Positions 1 through 11,639 of a DNA stretch of 64,000 bases are shown here, in pieces (position 1 is the first letter of the stretch; every line of letters starts with the position of its first letter). The notes under the pieces are model-generated. The model was given only the letters and a program-made list of their open reading frames with translations. It did no database searches and was not told where the DNA came from. Made by a program: the position numbers and the translations under genes. The DNA is from Polynucleobacter sp. 71A-WALBACH (GTDB lineage Bacteria; Pseudomonadota; Gammaproteobacteria; Burkholderiales; Burkholderiaceae): NCBI RefSeq assembly GCF_018882365.1, contig NZ_JACVOP010000001.1, positions 372,001 to 436,000 of the forward strand. Reading direction: 5' to 3'.

Positions 1-466
1 TGCTCGCTTGAGTTGCCAACAAATCTACACTTGCTGCAGCTAGCTCTTTAGCGGAGCCACATAGAGGCGTATCTATCCAGGGGCCAAATGCCGTATTTGG
101 TGACAGGAGTTGCGCTGACTCCACTTCAAATACTTCCGCCAAACCAGCGGTTACTGCAGACTCAACATCTGCTTTTGTGTTGGCACGCATCAGGCGTAAC
201 AACCAAGCGACCAGGCTTTGCTGAGTCTTGTCATTCCGACTGCCAAAGTGAAGCATCTCACTCAAGCGACGATTGAGCTCTTGGTTTTGCGTGCGCAACA
301 AAGTCATTTGGCGCTCTTGTAAAGAAATTGCGCGATCTTCATGTGGATGCTTCAGGCGAATCTCATTTAAGAGATTGGCATAGCGCTCAAAGAAACCAGG
401 GGTAGCACGCAACCACTCCGCCACCAATTCCTCTTGTTCGGCCTGCTTAGGATCAATTGCGCTCAT
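1..466 (-). CDS. DUF484 family protein (partial, C-terminus outside window)
   Basis: The reading frame opens with ATG at 464-466 on the minus strand and runs off the window edge, so about 155 N-terminal residues are visible. The start of the protein (acidic helix, then EWLRATPGFFERYANLLNEI) and the following segment with HEDRAISLQERQM are typical of the DUF484 family, a GAF-like domain protein often encoded beside xerC and dapF in proteobacteria. Its molecular role is not established. It is transcribed in the same direction as gatB but is separated from it by 26 bases, with its own start downstream of the gatB stop, so it may be the distal gene of the gatCAB transcript. Confidence 0.8.
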   Translation of the reverse strand, partial: MSAIDPKQAEQEELVAEWLRATPGFFERYANLLNEIRLKHPHEDRAISLQERQMTLLRTQNQELNRRLSEMLHFGSRNDKTQQSLVAWLLRLMRANTKADVESAVTAGLAEVFEVESAQLLSPNTAFGPWIDTPLCGSAKELAAASVDLLATQAS

Positions 467-492
467 CTATTTCTTTCTCAATTAACTTGGTA

Positions 493-1965
493 TTAGCCCA
501 GCTTTTTACGCAGTAGCTCATTTACTTGGCCTGGATTGGCTTTGCCTTGGGAGGCTTTCATAATCTGGCCTACCAAAGCATTGAATGCTTTTTCTTTACC
601 AGAGCGGAACTCTTCAACAGACTTTTCATTGGCTGCCAATACCTGATCAATCATGGCCTCTAGCTCACCACTATCGCTAATTTGCTTTAAACCTTTAGCA
701 TCAATCACTTGATCAACAGTGCTAATGGCTTTACCAGCGATCGCCTCCTCCCACAAAATCGCAAAGATATCTTTTGCGATCTTATTAGAAATGGTGCCAT
801 CTGCAACGCGAGTTAATAGCGGCGCTAAATGTTCAGCCTTCAAGGGCGCATCTGCAGTAGCAATTCCAGCGCGATTTAATGATGAAGCGAGCTCACCCGC
901 AATCAGGTTAGCCGCAGCCTTTGCCAAAGACTTGCCAACAATGGCAAGCAGCTCTTCAAATACTTTTGCAGTGTCGCGATCTTGCGTGAGCAATTGCGTA
1001 TCGTAGGCGCTTAAGCCAAATTCGCCTTGCCACTGTTCGCGAAGTTGCGCCGGCAACGCTGGCATCTTGCTGCGTACATCGGCAATCCATGCATCGTCAA
1101 TCACAACTGGTAACAAATCCGGATCAGGAAAATAGCGATAGTCGTTTGCATCCTCTTTGCTGCGCATGCTACGAGTTTCTTGACGATCAGGATCATATAA
1201 GCGAGTTTCTTGAATGACTGTGCCGCCGTCTTCAATCAGCTCAATTTGCCTGCGCACTTCGTATTGAATCGCCTCTTCCAAAAAGCGGAAGGAGTTCAAG
1301 TTTTTAATCTCGCAACGTGTACCGAATTCTTTTTGACCAAGCGGGCGAACAGACACGTTGGCATCGCAACGGAAAGAGCCCTCTTGCATGTTGCCATCAC
1401 AGACTCCGAGCCAGACCACTAGGGTATGAAGTGTTTTCGCGTAAGCTACTGCTTCAGCAGCGCTACGCATCACTGGCTCAGTCACAATTTCTAGCAATGG
1501 TGTGCCCGCACGATTTAAGTCGATACCACTGGATGCTTCGCCGTGCGGACCCAGAAAGCCCTCTTCGTGTACTGACTTCCCTGCATCCTCTTCCATATGG
1601 GCGCGCGTGAGCTCAACCACCATAACTTGATCGCCGACCAAGATCTCTAGCTGCCCTCCAACGACTACGGGGAGCTCCATCTGGCTGATCTGATATCCCT
1701 TCGGCAGGTCAGGATAGAAATAATTCTTGCGTGCAAAAATGCTCGCCGGTGAAATCTTCGCGCCCACCGCCAATCCAAAACGAATGGCATGCTCAACCGC
1801 CTGACGATTTAGCACGGGCAAAACACCAGGCAAAGCCAAATCGACCGCACATGCTTGGGTATTTGGACCTGCTCCAAAGCGCGTACTTGCACCACTAAAA
1901 ATTTTCGATTGTGTTTGTAATTGCGCGTGGGTCTCAAGACCAATAACGATTTCCCATTGCATCAT
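493..1965 (-). CDS. gatB: Aspartyl/glutamyl-tRNA(Asn/Gln) amidotransferase subunit B
   Basis: This is the 490-residue GatB subunit, full length for the family. It binds mischarged Glu-tRNA(Gln) or Asp-tRNA(Asn) and performs the ATP-dependent transamidation with ammonia supplied by GatA. The N-terminus ([22 protein letters not shown]) and the block with [11 protein letters not shown] and [18 protein letters not shown] are GatB signatures. The C-terminal helical tail has the typical YqeY-like ending ([24 protein letters not shown]). It overlaps gatA by 4 bases (1962-1965), so the two are translationally coupled in a gatC-gatA-gatB operon. The presence of the operon implies that Gln- and/or Asn-tRNA is made by the indirect route in this organism. 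Confidence 0.98.
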   Translation of the reverse strand: MMQWEIVIGLETHAQLQTQSKIFSGASTRFGAGPNTQACAVDLALPGVLPVLNRQAVEHAIRFGLAVGAKISPASIFARKNYFYPDLPKGYQISQMELPVVVGGQLEILVGDQVMVVELTRAHMEEDAGKSVHEEGFLGPHGEASSGIDLNRAGTPLLEIVTEPVMRSAAEAVAYAKTLHTLVVWLGVCDGNMQEGSFRCDANVSVRPLGQKEFGTRCEIKNLNSFRFLEEAIQYEVRRQIELIEDGGTVIQETRLYDPDRQETRSMRSKEDANDYRYFPDPDLLPVVIDDAWIADVRSKMPALPAQLREQWQGEFGLSAYDTQLLTQDRDTAKVFEELLAIVGKSLAKAAANLIAGELASSLNRAGIATADAPLKAEHLAPLLTRVADGTISNKIAKDIFAILWEEAIAGKAISTVDQVIDAKGLKQISDSGELEAMIDQVLAANEKSVEEFRSGKEKAFNALVGQIMKASQGKANPGQVNELLRKKLG

Positions 1966-3475
1966 GCCACCTCGCTTGCTTGACGCAGATGCCAGTCACT
2001 ATTTTGCTGATATTGATGCGCCACTTGAAGTAAGCGCGCTTCAGAAAAGTAATTACCAATGAGCTGCATACCGATAGGCAATTTGTTTGAATTAAATCCA
2101 CAAGGAACACTCATCGCCGGTAGTCCCGCTAAATTCGTGGAGAGCGTGTAAATATCTTCTAGATACATTTGCACTGGATCTTTTGATTTTTCACCTAAGC
2201 GCCATGCAACATCAGGTGCGACAGGCCCCAAGATCACATCGCACTTTTCAAATGCCGCCTGGAAGTCGGCCGCAATGATGCGACGAATTTTTTGAGCCTG
2301 CAAATAATAAGCGTCGTAATAACCATGACAAAGCACATAGGTGCCAACCAAGATCCTGCGCTTGACTTCCGCACCAAATCCTTCGGTACGTGATTTCTTA
2401 TACATGTCTGATAAATCGCGGTATTCATTTGCGCGGTGCCCGTAACGCACCCCATCAAAGCGACTCAAATTACTTGAGGCTTCGGCTGGAGCCAACACGT
2501 AATACACCGGAATGGATAGCTTAGTTTTTGGCAGACTAACTTCTAGCAACTCTGCACCCAAATCTTGTAATGCTTTTGCTGCAGCGTTGACTGCGTTAGC
2601 CACTTCTTCTGCGAGGCCTTCGGCAAAGAATTCTTTTGGCAGCCCAACGCGCAAGCCCTCTAATGGTTTTGCTGAATTGGAGCTACCCTCTTTCCAATTT
2701 TGCGTGAGATAGCGACCATAATCCTCACCAGAATCAGCCAGAGAGGTAGAGTCCCGCGGATCATGGGAAGACATTGCCGTTAGCAACAGGGCGCAATCTT
2801 CGGCAGTCTTGCCCATTGGGCCAGCCTGATCCAAAGAGGATGCATAGGCGATCATCCCATAGCGAGATACGCGCCCGTAACTTGGCTTGATTCCAGTCAG
2901 CCCACAAAAAGCGGCTGGCTGACGGATAGAGCCGCCAGTATCGGTGCCTGTTGCAATTGGAGCTAATCCTGCAGCTACTGCCGCTGCAGAGCCGCCAGAT
3001 GAGCCGCCAGCAACATATTCTGAATTCCAGGGATTGAGGACTGGGCCATATGCTGAATTCTCATTAGAGGAGCCCATCGCAAACTCATCCATATTGGTTT
3101 TGCCAAGGCAAACCATGCCGGCACCATTGGGATTAAGTTCGTCTGGAATTCCGAGATTCGACACTACTGCAGCATCAAATGGGCTGAGGTAGCCTTCGAG
3201 CATTTTGGACGCGGCGGTCGACTTCCAGCCACGCGTCACAAAGACATCTTTATGGGCAACTGGAATACCCGTCAATTTTCCACCCTTACCGGATGATAAT
3301 ATCGCATCCGCTTTAGCTGCTTGCTCTAAACTTAAGCGAGCACTTACATCAAGGTATGCATTCCAGCGTTTTCCAGCTTCAATACGATCCAAAAAGTACT
3401 TGGTTAGCTCTGTGCTGGAGACCTCTTTTGCAGCCAATGCCTTGGCCATTAGGGCGATGGGGGTTTGGTGCCAGC

Positions 3476-3479
<4 letters not shown>
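1962..3479 (-). CDS. gatA: Aspartyl/glutamyl-tRNA(Asn/Gln) amidotransferase subunit A
   Basis: This is a 505-residue amidase-signature protein, the glutaminase subunit that releases ammonia from glutamine for GatB. The Ser-cisSer-Lys catalytic triad can be read: Lys in [12 protein letters not shown] near residue 76, and the serine-rich block [18 protein letters not shown] near residues 150-170 with the nucleophile Ser following in [16 protein letters not shown]. The central operon position, with a 4-base overlap to gatB and a 4-base overlap with gatC upstream, supports stoichiometric expression. Nothing is missing relative to the family. Confidence 0.98.
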
Positions 3480-4875
<1,396 letters not shown>

Positions 4876-4899
4876 TTGACTTAAGCGTCGATTAGGGAA

Positions 4900-5829
4900 T
4901 TGCAACATAGCGCTCCTCCTCTTTTCAGACAAGGCATTCCGGCTTTAGTCAAACTGATTGTCTGTCTATCGATCAGCATCGCATTGATGTTGATCGATTT
5001 TCGCTTTAAAGCGCTTGATCCTATTCGTAATAACGTCAACTGGTTATTGCGCCCACTAGAGTATGTGATGATGATGCCGCGCAATGCGTATGAAGCGACC
5101 TCAGAATATTTCACTAGTCGTGGAACGCTTGACAAAGAAAATCAAGAAATGAAAGCGCGCCAAGCAGAGCTCTCTTTGCTTGCTAACCAATCTGAATTTC
5201 TTCTGGTAGAAAACCAAAACCTGCGTCAGCTGATGGATTTGCAAAAGCATGTTCCATTCAAAACCCTGCCAGTAGAAATTTTATTTAACCCACCCAATCC
5301 AATCTCTCAGCGCATTGTGATTAATCGCGGCAGCGATGATGGTCTAAAGCTAGGTAATCCCATTGCAAATGATTCCGGCATCTTAGGTCAAGTAGTGCGT
5401 ATTTACGATCACTCTGCAGAGGTATCTTTATTAGAAGATCGTGACTTTGCAGTGCCCGTGCAAGTTGCTCGTAATGGCTTGAGGGCAGCAGTATTTGGTG
5501 CGGGACGTGGCAACCCGCTTGAGCTTCGCTACCTTCCCGTAGCCAGCGACTTAGAAGTGGGTGATGTACTGATTACCTCGGGCATTGATGGTGTTTACCC
5601 GCCTGGCTTTGCGGTGGCCGTGATTAGCCGCATAGAACGTAATGCCGACAAAAATTCTTCCAATGTATTTTGCGTACCGGTTGCGCCAGTCAACCGCTAT
5701 CGCCAAGCCTTGGCACTGCTCTATGACCCACAATGGGATGCCAAAGCCTCTACCGCCACTAGCAAACCCGGCACGTCACTGACAAATACACCGGGCCGCC
5801 GCCAAACTCGTGCGCGAGGAATGCAATGA
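4900..5829 (+). CDS. mreC: Rod shape-determining protein MreC
   Basis: This 309-residue bitopic inner-membrane protein has a single N-terminal membrane segment (about residues 14-34, ALVKLIVCLSISIALMLIDF), then a coiled coil (about 65-110, rich in Glu, Gln and Leu) and the beta-domain that binds PBP2 in the periplasm. The start codon is TTG at 4900 (reads LQHSAPPLFRQG); no ATG or GTG in frame would keep the conserved cytoplasmic head. The gene begins 24 bases after mreB and overlaps mreD by 4 bases. The last 30 residues are a Ser/Thr/Pro/Arg-rich tail. Confidence 0.96.
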   Translation: MQHSAPPLFRQGIPALVKLIVCLSISIALMLIDFRFKALDPIRNNVNWLLRPLEYVMMMPRNAYEATSEYFTSRGTLDKENQEMKARQAELSLLANQSEFLLVENQNLRQLMDLQKHVPFKTLPVEILFNPPNPISQRIVINRGSDDGLKLGNPIANDSGILGQVVRIYDHSAEVSLLEDRDFAVPVQVARNGLRAAVFGAGRGNPLELRYLPVASDLEVGDVLITSGIDGVYPPGFAVAVISRIERNADKNSSNVFCVPVAPVNRYRQALALLYDPQWDAKASTATSKPGTSLTNTPGRRQTRARGMQ

Positions 5830-6350
5830 TCGATTTTCAAAGCGGCTACATCCTGCGCCCGGTAAATCCGGTCTTTATTTATTTCAGCCTATTTTGCGCA
5901 CTACTACTCAACCTGTTGCCCATTGGTAATTACGGCTGGGTTCCTGACTGGCTCATCATTTGCATTGTGTTCTGGAATATCCACCAGCATCGCTATGTTG
6001 GCGTAATCATCGCCTTCACTCTTGGTCTGTTAATGGATGTCCATAACTCTGACTTATTGGGCCTGCATGCTTTTAGCTACTCCTTGGTGGCTTACCTCGC
6101 CATCTCCTGGCATCGCCGAATCATCGCCTTGTCAGTATTAACGCAAGCCCTCCATCTGCTGCCAATCTTTTTATTGGTTTCTTTATTTCCAGTATTGGCT
6201 CATTGGTTATTAAGTGGTGAGGTACATTGGTGGGCCTTGACTGGCGCCATTCAAGCCCTGATTGAGGCAATGCTGTGGCCTCTGGCAACGCGAATCTTGT
6301 TGTCACCTCAACGTCGCCCCATTGACGTTGATCACAATCGTCCAATTTAA
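5826..6350 (+). CDS. mreD: Rod shape-determining protein MreD
   Basis: MreD is a 174-residue polytopic inner-membrane component of the elongasome. Hydrophobic stretches suggest five or so membrane helices, from IYFSLFCALLLNLLPIG near residue 18 onward. It overlaps mreC by 4 bases (ATGA) and lies 8 bases before mrdA, so it is co-transcribed and coupled. Length and topology agree with the family; sequence conservation in MreD is low, so assignment rests mainly on topology and gene order. Confidence 0.95.
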   Translation: MIDFQSGYILRPVNPVFIYFSLFCALLLNLLPIGNYGWVPDWLIICIVFWNIHQHRYVGVIIAFTLGLLMDVHNSDLLGLHAFSYSLVAYLAISWHRRIIALSVLTQALHLLPIFLLVSLFPVLAHWLLSGEVHWWALTGAIQALIEAMLWPLATRILLSPQRRPIDVDHNRPI

Positions 6351-6358
6351 AGAGCAGT

Positions 6359-8266
6359 ATGGTTTCATTTAAAAAACCAGATCTCGACTCGTTTCAAGAA
6401 CGCATCCATATTGCGACCTTGTTTGTCACCTTTTGCTTTTTATTATTAATTACGAGATTGGTGTGGTTACAGCTCGTAAGCCACGGCAAATACGCCCTAT
6501 TGGCTGAAAACAACCGAATTGCCCTAGTGCCAGCGCCTGCTAATCGCGGTCTTCTCATAGATCGCAATGGCATCGTGATTGGCAGAAACTATTCCGCATT
6601 GACCTTGGACGTGAATGCTGAAGAAGTTAAAGGCAATGTTGATGAGCTCATCGATGAGCTCTCTCAAATTGTGCTGATTTCTCCAAGAGACCGCCGAAAT
6701 TTCAAGCGTTCTCTGGAAGATTCTCGAAAAATGGGCACTTTTCCCCTTAGATCGATGCTCACTGAGGCTGAAACAGCCCGATTTATGGCCAACCGCTATC
6801 GTTTTCCGGGGGTGGAGATCCGTGCCCGCAGCTTTCGCGAGTACCCCTACAACGAGTTAGCCTCCCATTTAATTGGCTATATCGGGCGCGTTTCTCAAAG
6901 AGATAAAGAGAAAATGCAGGCAGAAATTGAGAGCTCCAAAGCGGATGATCCAGATGCACTACAGACTTCTTTTTTGCCAGGTATTCAGTATGTCGGCAAG
7001 ATTGGTCTAGAGCAAAGTTATGAAACGGTTCTTCGTGGAGTGCCGGGATACGATCAAGTAGAAATTACAGCGGGCGGCAAACCAGTACGCACGCTCTCTA
7101 GCTCACCTTCAGTGCCTGGAAAAAATATAGTGCTATCAGTTGATATCAAACTGCAGTACTTAGTTGAACAGCTCTACGGTAATTTCCGCGGCGCATTTGT
7201 AGCAATTGAGCCTGAGACCGGCGATATTTTGGCCTTTGTCTCTAAGCCCAACTTTAATCCAAATGATTTTGTAGAGGGCATTGATTCAGTGACTTGGAAA
7301 GAGTTGAATGACTCTCCACAAAAGCCACTCTACAATCGCCCGCTTAAGGGAATCTACCCGCCGGGATCAACATACAAACCCTTTATGGCACTTGCTGCTT
7401 TAGAAAATAAAAAGCGTACACCCTCACAAACCATTTCTGATCCTGGATATTTTGATTTTGGAAATCACACTTTCCGCGACGATAAAAAAGGTGGGCACGG
7501 CATTGTAGATATGCAAAAGTCTATCGTCGAATCTTGTGACACTTACTACTACATGCTGGCACGCGATATGGGCGTGAACATGATGCATGACTTTATGAAG
7601 CCATTTGGTTTCGGGCAAATTACCGGCATTGATTTGCAGGGTGAATCTAAAGGCGTATTACCCTCTACTGAATGGAAGAAAAACACTTTCAAAAAACCAG
7701 AGCAGCAAAAATGGTACGAGGGTGAAACGATTTCCCTTGGTATTGGTCAAGGCTATAACGCATTCACTATTTTGCAGTTAGCGCACGCTATGGCGAATAT
7801 GGCAAATAACGGAATTGTGATGAAGCCGCATCTAGTAAAAGCGATTGAAGATCCTTTCACAAGAAATCGTACCCTCACTACACCCAAAGAAAGTTATCGC
7901 ATTGATCTTGTTCCAGAAAATATTGAGGTCATCAAGAAGGCCATGGTGGAGGTAAATAATTCGGGAACCTCTGCCTCTGTTTTTAAAGGTACGGGTTATC
8001 AAGTTGGTGGCAAGACAGGAACGGCACAAGTATTTAGTTTGAATTCAAAAGAATATAAGCATGGTGCAACTGCGGAATTTTTACGTGACCATGCTTTATA
8101 TATTGCTTTTGCACCTGCAGAAAAACCGACTATCGTGATCGCCATGGTTGTTGAGAATGCTGGATTTGGTGCGCAGTATGCGGCACCGATTGCCAGAAAA
8201 GCGCTAGATTTTTATCTTGAAGGTAAATGGCCCAAGGAGATTCCTGAATGGAAAAGAGCGCCATAA
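6359..8266 (+). CDS. mrdA: Peptidoglycan transpeptidase PBP2
   Basis: This is a 635-residue class B penicillin-binding protein that cross-links peptidoglycan during elongation, working with RodA. It has an N-terminal membrane anchor (about residues 20-40, HIATLFVTFCFLLLITRLVW), a dimerisation domain with the R1 block NRGLLIDRNG, and a transpeptidase domain. The active-site motifs are visible: STYK (PPGSTYKPFMAL, serine nucleophile), SCD (VESCDTYYYML) and KTG (GGKTGTAQV). The gene overlaps rodA by 19 bases (8248-8266), so the glycosyltransferase and transpeptidase are translated in a fixed ratio. Confidence 0.97.
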   Translation: MVSFKKPDLDSFQERIHIATLFVTFCFLLLITRLVWLQLVSHGKYALLAENNRIALVPAPANRGLLIDRNGIVIGRNYSALTLDVNAEEVKGNVDELIDELSQIVLISPRDRRNFKRSLEDSRKMGTFPLRSMLTEAETARFMANRYRFPGVEIRARSFREYPYNELASHLIGYIGRVSQRDKEKMQAEIESSKADDPDALQTSFLPGIQYVGKIGLEQSYETVLRGVPGYDQVEITAGGKPVRTLSSSPSVPGKNIVLSVDIKLQYLVEQLYGNFRGAFVAIEPETGDILAFVSKPNFNPNDFVEGIDSVTWKELNDSPQKPLYNRPLKGIYPPGSTYKPFMALAALENKKRTPSQTISDPGYFDFGNHTFRDDKKGGHGIVDMQKSIVESCDTYYYMLARDMGVNMMHDFMKPFGFGQITGIDLQGESKGVLPSTEWKKNTFKKPEQQKWYEGETISLGIGQGYNAFTILQLAHAMANMANNGIVMKPHLVKAIEDPFTRNRTLTTPKESYRIDLVPENIEVIKKAMVEVNNSGTSASVFKGTGYQVGGKTGTAQVFSLNSKEYKHGATAEFLRDHALYIAFAPAEKPTIVIAMVVENAGFGAQYAAPIARKALDFYLEGKWPKEIPEWKRAP

Positions 8267-9399
8267 GCAAAGCAAAGAAAATATTTCTGAGTATTTTCAG
8301 TGGGCTTGATCGCCAGCTTGGCCTTATTCTGCTTGGCTTAGCGACTGTTGGCTTTGTGACATTCTTATCCGCGAGCCAAAACACCCCCGTTCGCTTTGAA
8401 GATGAGCTTCGTAATCTCGCTCTATCTTTTGTGGTGATGTGGATAGTCTCTCGCATTCCACCAAAGTGGTTAGAGATGGCAGCTGTTTGGGTATACGGTT
8501 TTGGCATTGCACTACTTGTTGCGGTTGCTGCTTTTGGCCTAATTAAAAAAGGCGCACGTCGTTGGCTCAATCTTGGGGTGGTGATTCAACCATCGGAGAT
8601 AATGAAGATTGCTATGCCGCTGATGTTGGCCTGGTACTTTCAAAAACGCGAGGGCATACAAAAAACTTGGGACTATGGGGTGGCTGCAATTATTCTTGGC
8701 ATTCCAGTATTGTTGATTGCACGCCAACCAGATCTAGGTACTGCGCTCCTCGTTTTTGCTGCTGGCATGTATGTCATCATCCTCGCAGGACTGCCCTGGA
8801 AATGGATTCTTCCATTTGTTGGCATTGGTGCCTTTGGCATCATCTTGATTATTATTTTTGGCTCAACCATTTGTGCACACGACATTGTGTGGCCACTCGT
8901 ACATGATTATCAGAAACATCGCGTGTGCACCTTACTCGACCCAAGTAGCGACCCTCTAGGAAAAGGTTTCCACACAATTCAGTCAATGATCGCCATTGGC
9001 TCTGGTGGATTTTTCGGCAAGGGTTGGTTTCAGGGTACACAAGCGCATCTTGAATTTATTCCAGAAAAACATACTGACTTTGTCTTCGCTGTTTTTTCTG
9101 AAGAATTTGGCTTACTGGGTAACTTAGTCTTGTTGGCACTTTTCTTCGCTTTAATTAAACGAGGCCTAGCAATCTCTGCCAGCGCACCCAATCTATTTAC
9201 ACGTCTACTTGGCGCATCCGTTACGCTGATTTTCTTTACCTACGCATTCGTCAATATCGGCATGGTAAGCGGTCTATTACCTGTTGTGGGTGTTCCGCTC
9301 CCCTTTATTAGTTATGGAGGCACTGCCCTAGTGACCCTGGGATTTGGTGCTGGCATTTTGATGAGTATTCATCGCCATCGACGTTTGGTACAAAGCTAA
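8248..9399 (+). CDS. rodA: SEDS peptidoglycan glycosyltransferase RodA
   Basis: This 383-residue, ten-helix SEDS protein polymerises lipid II during cell elongation in complex with PBP2. Diagnostic blocks are GARRWLNLGVVIQPSEIMKIAMPL, the RQPDLGTALLV segment containing the catalytic-type Asp, and the C-terminal LPFISYGGTALVTL. It starts inside the 3' end of mrdA and closes the elongasome operon, followed 50 bases later by an intrinsic terminator. One oddity is an insertion-like stretch with several Cys and His (about residues 205-225, STICAHDIVWPLVHDYQKHRVCT). Confidence 0.97.
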   Translation: MEKSAISKAKKIFLSIFSGLDRQLGLILLGLATVGFVTFLSASQNTPVRFEDELRNLALSFVVMWIVSRIPPKWLEMAAVWVYGFGIALLVAVAAFGLIKKGARRWLNLGVVIQPSEIMKIAMPLMLAWYFQKREGIQKTWDYGVAAIILGIPVLLIARQPDLGTALLVFAAGMYVIILAGLPWKWILPFVGIGAFGIILIIIFGSTICAHDIVWPLVHDYQKHRVCTLLDPSSDPLGKGFHTIQSMIAIGSGGFFGKGWFQGTQAHLEFIPEKHTDFVFAVFSEEFGLLGNLVLLALFFALIKRGLAISASAPNLFTRLLGASVTLIFFTYAFVNIGMVSGLLPVVGVPLPFISYGGTALVTLGFGAGILMSIHRHRRLVQS

Positions 9400-9446
9400 A
9401 AATTCGCATCACTGCGACGGCGCATTGCGCTATCTCTTGAAACAAA

Positions 9447-9472
9447 AAAGCCCGGCATGCCGGGCTTTTTCA
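9447..9472. terminator. Bidirectional intrinsic terminator between rodA and hupB
   Basis: A perfect hairpin AAGCCCGGCATGCCGGGCTT is flanked by an A-run on the left and a T-run on the right, so it can stop both rodA (plus strand) and hupB (minus strand) transcripts. The two genes converge on it. Confidence 0.9.
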
Positions 9473-9487
9473 TCAACAAAGCAAGAA

Positions 9488-9772
9488 TTACTTCTTACGC
9501 TTGTTAACTGAATCTTTAAATGCTTTACCAGCAGAAAACTTAACAGTTTTAGCAGCAGCAATTTTGAGTGGCTCGCCAGTTTTTGGGTTACGACCCATAC
9601 GTGCAGCGCGCTTACCAGAAGCAAAAGTACCGAAACCGATCAGTTGTACTGAGTCGCCTTTAGTAACAGCTTTAATGATTTGCTCAATAGCAGAATTCAA
9701 TGCAAATTCAGCTTTGGCTTTTGAGATCTCAGCGTCGTCAGCAATCGCTGCGATTAGTTCTGCTTTGTTCAA
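9488..9772 (-). CDS. hupB: HU family nucleoid-associated DNA-binding protein
   Basis: This 94-residue HU-type protein bends and compacts DNA. The N-terminus [19 protein letters not shown] and the beta-arm block [25 protein letters not shown] (HU signature) are clear. The initiating codon is TTG (9770-9772), preceded by a good AAGGAG Shine-Dalgarno. The gene stands alone, convergent with rodA, with AT-rich upstream DNA (9773-9880). Confidence 0.96.
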   Translation of the reverse strand: MNKAELIAAIADDAEISKAKAEFALNSAIEQIIKAVTKGDSVQLIGFGTFASGKRAARMGRNPKTGEPLKIAAAKTVKFSAGKAFKDSVNKRKK

Positions 9773-9885
9773 GTGAAGCTCCTTATAGATATTGATGTCA
9801 GCGCACAGTGCGCTTACATGATTTTAACCACAAAAAATTACAAAAATAAAGCTGCGTCACAGCAATTTTTTTTATTACCGCTTTT

Positions 9886-10251
9886 TTACTCTTCTAGAAC
9901 TGTCACATCTGATACAAAATACTCGGTATCGCCAAAACAGCTTGTAGGCAATCCGATGTGCTGATCATATTTAAGGGCAACCTTTTTACCCAAATTAGCA
10001 TTAATTTTTTGCGCCACAGCATCTTCACGAACCGTAAAGAGGAATTTTTCTGACATGGTTCCAGGCATAGAAACCATAGCTAGTTCACCTTCCCAGGTTT
10101 TACACACATAACCTCGATTTGAAAACTTCTGGACATACCCAGCACGCTCACCACTACCATAACTCCAATTGAGCATAATCCAGGTATAAGCCGCTAAACC
10201 GGCTAAGCCAATCAATATAAGGCTTACAAGCCATTTTACGAATCTATTCAT
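9886..10251 (-). CDS. Membrane-anchored protein of unknown function
   Basis: This 121-residue protein has one N-terminal membrane helix (about residues 6-27, VKWLVSLILIGLAGLAAYTWI) and a soluble domain with two cysteines (YVCKTWEGEL and LPTSCFG). The pattern of an anchor followed by a small beta-rich domain, with the block GYVCKTWEGELAM, resembles a short conserved family seen in Burkholderiales and gammaproteobacteria that has no assigned function. It stands alone between hupB and the lpxO-like gene on the opposite strand. Confidence 0.75.
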   Translation of the reverse strand: MNRFVKWLVSLILIGLAGLAAYTWIMLNWSYGSGERAGYVQKFSNRGYVCKTWEGELAMVSMPGTMSEKFLFTVREDAVAQKINANLGKKVALKYDQHIGLPTSCFGDTEYFVSDVTVLEE

Positions 10252-10414
10252 GTGGTTTTCCTTAACAAATCATCTTTGCAGCCCTAATTAGGCGCATTTC
10301 CCGCGGCCTGTTTTGACCTCTACCAACATTTGAGCATATTCATTACAAAAATAGGGATGAAATGGCGCCCCATACAAATTAAAATACTAGTATTAACGCT
10401 AATTGGTAAATCCT

Positions 10415-11317
10415 ATGGAACTACGTCACGCCATTTTTTTGATCTTTGTTGTCTCGGCTATTTATGTCTACTTCAGAGGAAAGGTGCGTTTTGGCTTAGT
10501 GCGCTCATTAACAGACTACCAAGTACTTTTAGCGCCAGTTAATTGCCTGCTCTACCTATTCTCGAAAACCAAGGCTGGGGCATTTATTCCAGTTGCAGAC
10601 TTTCCAGAGATGAAACCCCTTCAGGATCATTGGCAGATTATCCGTGATGAAGCGCTCGCTTTAAATGCAGACGGTGCCATTGCAGTAGCTACAGGCTACA
10701 ACGATATTGGATTTAACTCCTTTTTTCGGACAGGCTGGAAGCGCTTTCATCTCTATTGGTATGGCAAAGAAATTCCATCCGCACAACTGCATTGCCCCAA
10801 AACTGTTGCCCTTCTCAAATCAATACCCTCGATCAAGGCAGCGATGTTTGCCTCACTACCCCCTGGGGCAACGCTAGTAAGGCATCGCGACCCCTATGCA
10901 GGCTCGCTACGCTATCACATTGGGCTAGTCACCCCAAACGATCCTAAATGCTTTATTGATGTGGATGGGGAGCGCTATTTCTGGAAAGATGGCGAGCCAG
11001 TGATGTTTGATGAAACTTACATTCACTACGCAGCCAATGAAACCGATCACCAGCGCATCGTCTTATTTTGCGATGTGGAGCGACCAGTTCACACTAAATT
11101 GGTGCAATTATTAAATCGCTGGTTTGGGCGCTATGTCATGAGCGCTGCCGCCTCCCAGAATGTTGAAGGGGAGAAGGTGGGATTTGTAAATATTCTCTTT
11201 AAATACTTTTATCATCTGAGAGCGCAGGCAAAAAAGCTCAAAGCAAAACATCGCAGCGTTTATTACATTGGAAAGTGGGTTCTGATTTTAGGGATTTTGT
11301 GGGCGATATTCTGGTAA
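10415..11317 (+). CDS. Aspartyl/asparaginyl beta-hydroxylase family protein, LpxO-like
   Basis: This 300-residue Fe(II)/2-oxoglutarate dioxygenase belongs to the family that includes lipid A hydroxylase LpxO. The ATG at 10415 (MELRHAIFLIFV) gives the N-terminal membrane helix of LpxO proteins; an upstream TTG at 10403 adds four residues. Iron ligands can be read in LVRHRDPYAGSLRYHIGL and DETYIHYAANETDHQRIVLFCDVERP, the latter with the 2-oxoglutarate arginine. A hydrophobic C-terminal helix (about 285-300) suggests membrane tethering at both ends. Lipid A 2-hydroxylation is the most likely role; the exact substrate is inferred. Confidence 0.88.
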   Translation: MELRHAIFLIFVVSAIYVYFRGKVRFGLVRSLTDYQVLLAPVNCLLYLFSKTKAGAFIPVADFPEMKPLQDHWQIIRDEALALNADGAIAVATGYNDIGFNSFFRTGWKRFHLYWYGKEIPSAQLHCPKTVALLKSIPSIKAAMFASLPPGATLVRHRDPYAGSLRYHIGLVTPNDPKCFIDVDGERYFWKDGEPVMFDETYIHYAANETDHQRIVLFCDVERPVHTKLVQLLNRWFGRYVMSAAASQNVEGEKVGFVNILFKYFYHLRAQAKKLKAKHRSVYYIGKWVLILGILWAIFW

Positions 11318-11320
11318 GCC

Positions 11321-11617
11321 TTAGGGACTTAGTGCCTCAATAATCTGCTCTGGGGTGATTGAGCCCCAGATTTCTACCCGCTTTACCCGGCTGCTTTGCC
11401 CCGATAAGAGCTGAATTTGTTTTTGCGGCACTCTTAAGCGCTTTGAAAGCCAAGACAGCAGCATCTCATTCGCCCTGTTTTCTAGGGCCGGGGCCTGAAG
11501 GGATATCTTGAGGCAGCCGTCGTGAAGGCCAACTATCTTGGTCAGCTTTGCGCCTGGCTGGCAGTGCAAATTAAGAACAATGCCGGCGGGGGTTTGTTTT
11601 AACCAAATAGGCATCAT
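11321..11617 (-). CDS. DUF167 (YggU) family protein
   Basis: This 98-residue protein carries the DUF167/YggU fold, seen in the blocks VLNLHCQPGAKLTKIVGLHDG, KISLQAPALENRANEMLLSWLSKRL and IQLLSGQSSRVKRVEI. The biochemical function is unknown in the family. It is convergent with the lpxO-like gene (3 bases apart) and divergent from the carbonic anhydrase gene. Confidence 0.9.
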   Translation of the reverse strand: MMPIWLKQTPAGIVLNLHCQPGAKLTKIVGLHDGCLKISLQAPALENRANEMLLSWLSKRLRVPQKQIQLLSGQSSRVKRVEIWGSITPEQIIEALSP

Positions 11618-11639
11618 TAAAGTACTTTAAACTCAAAAC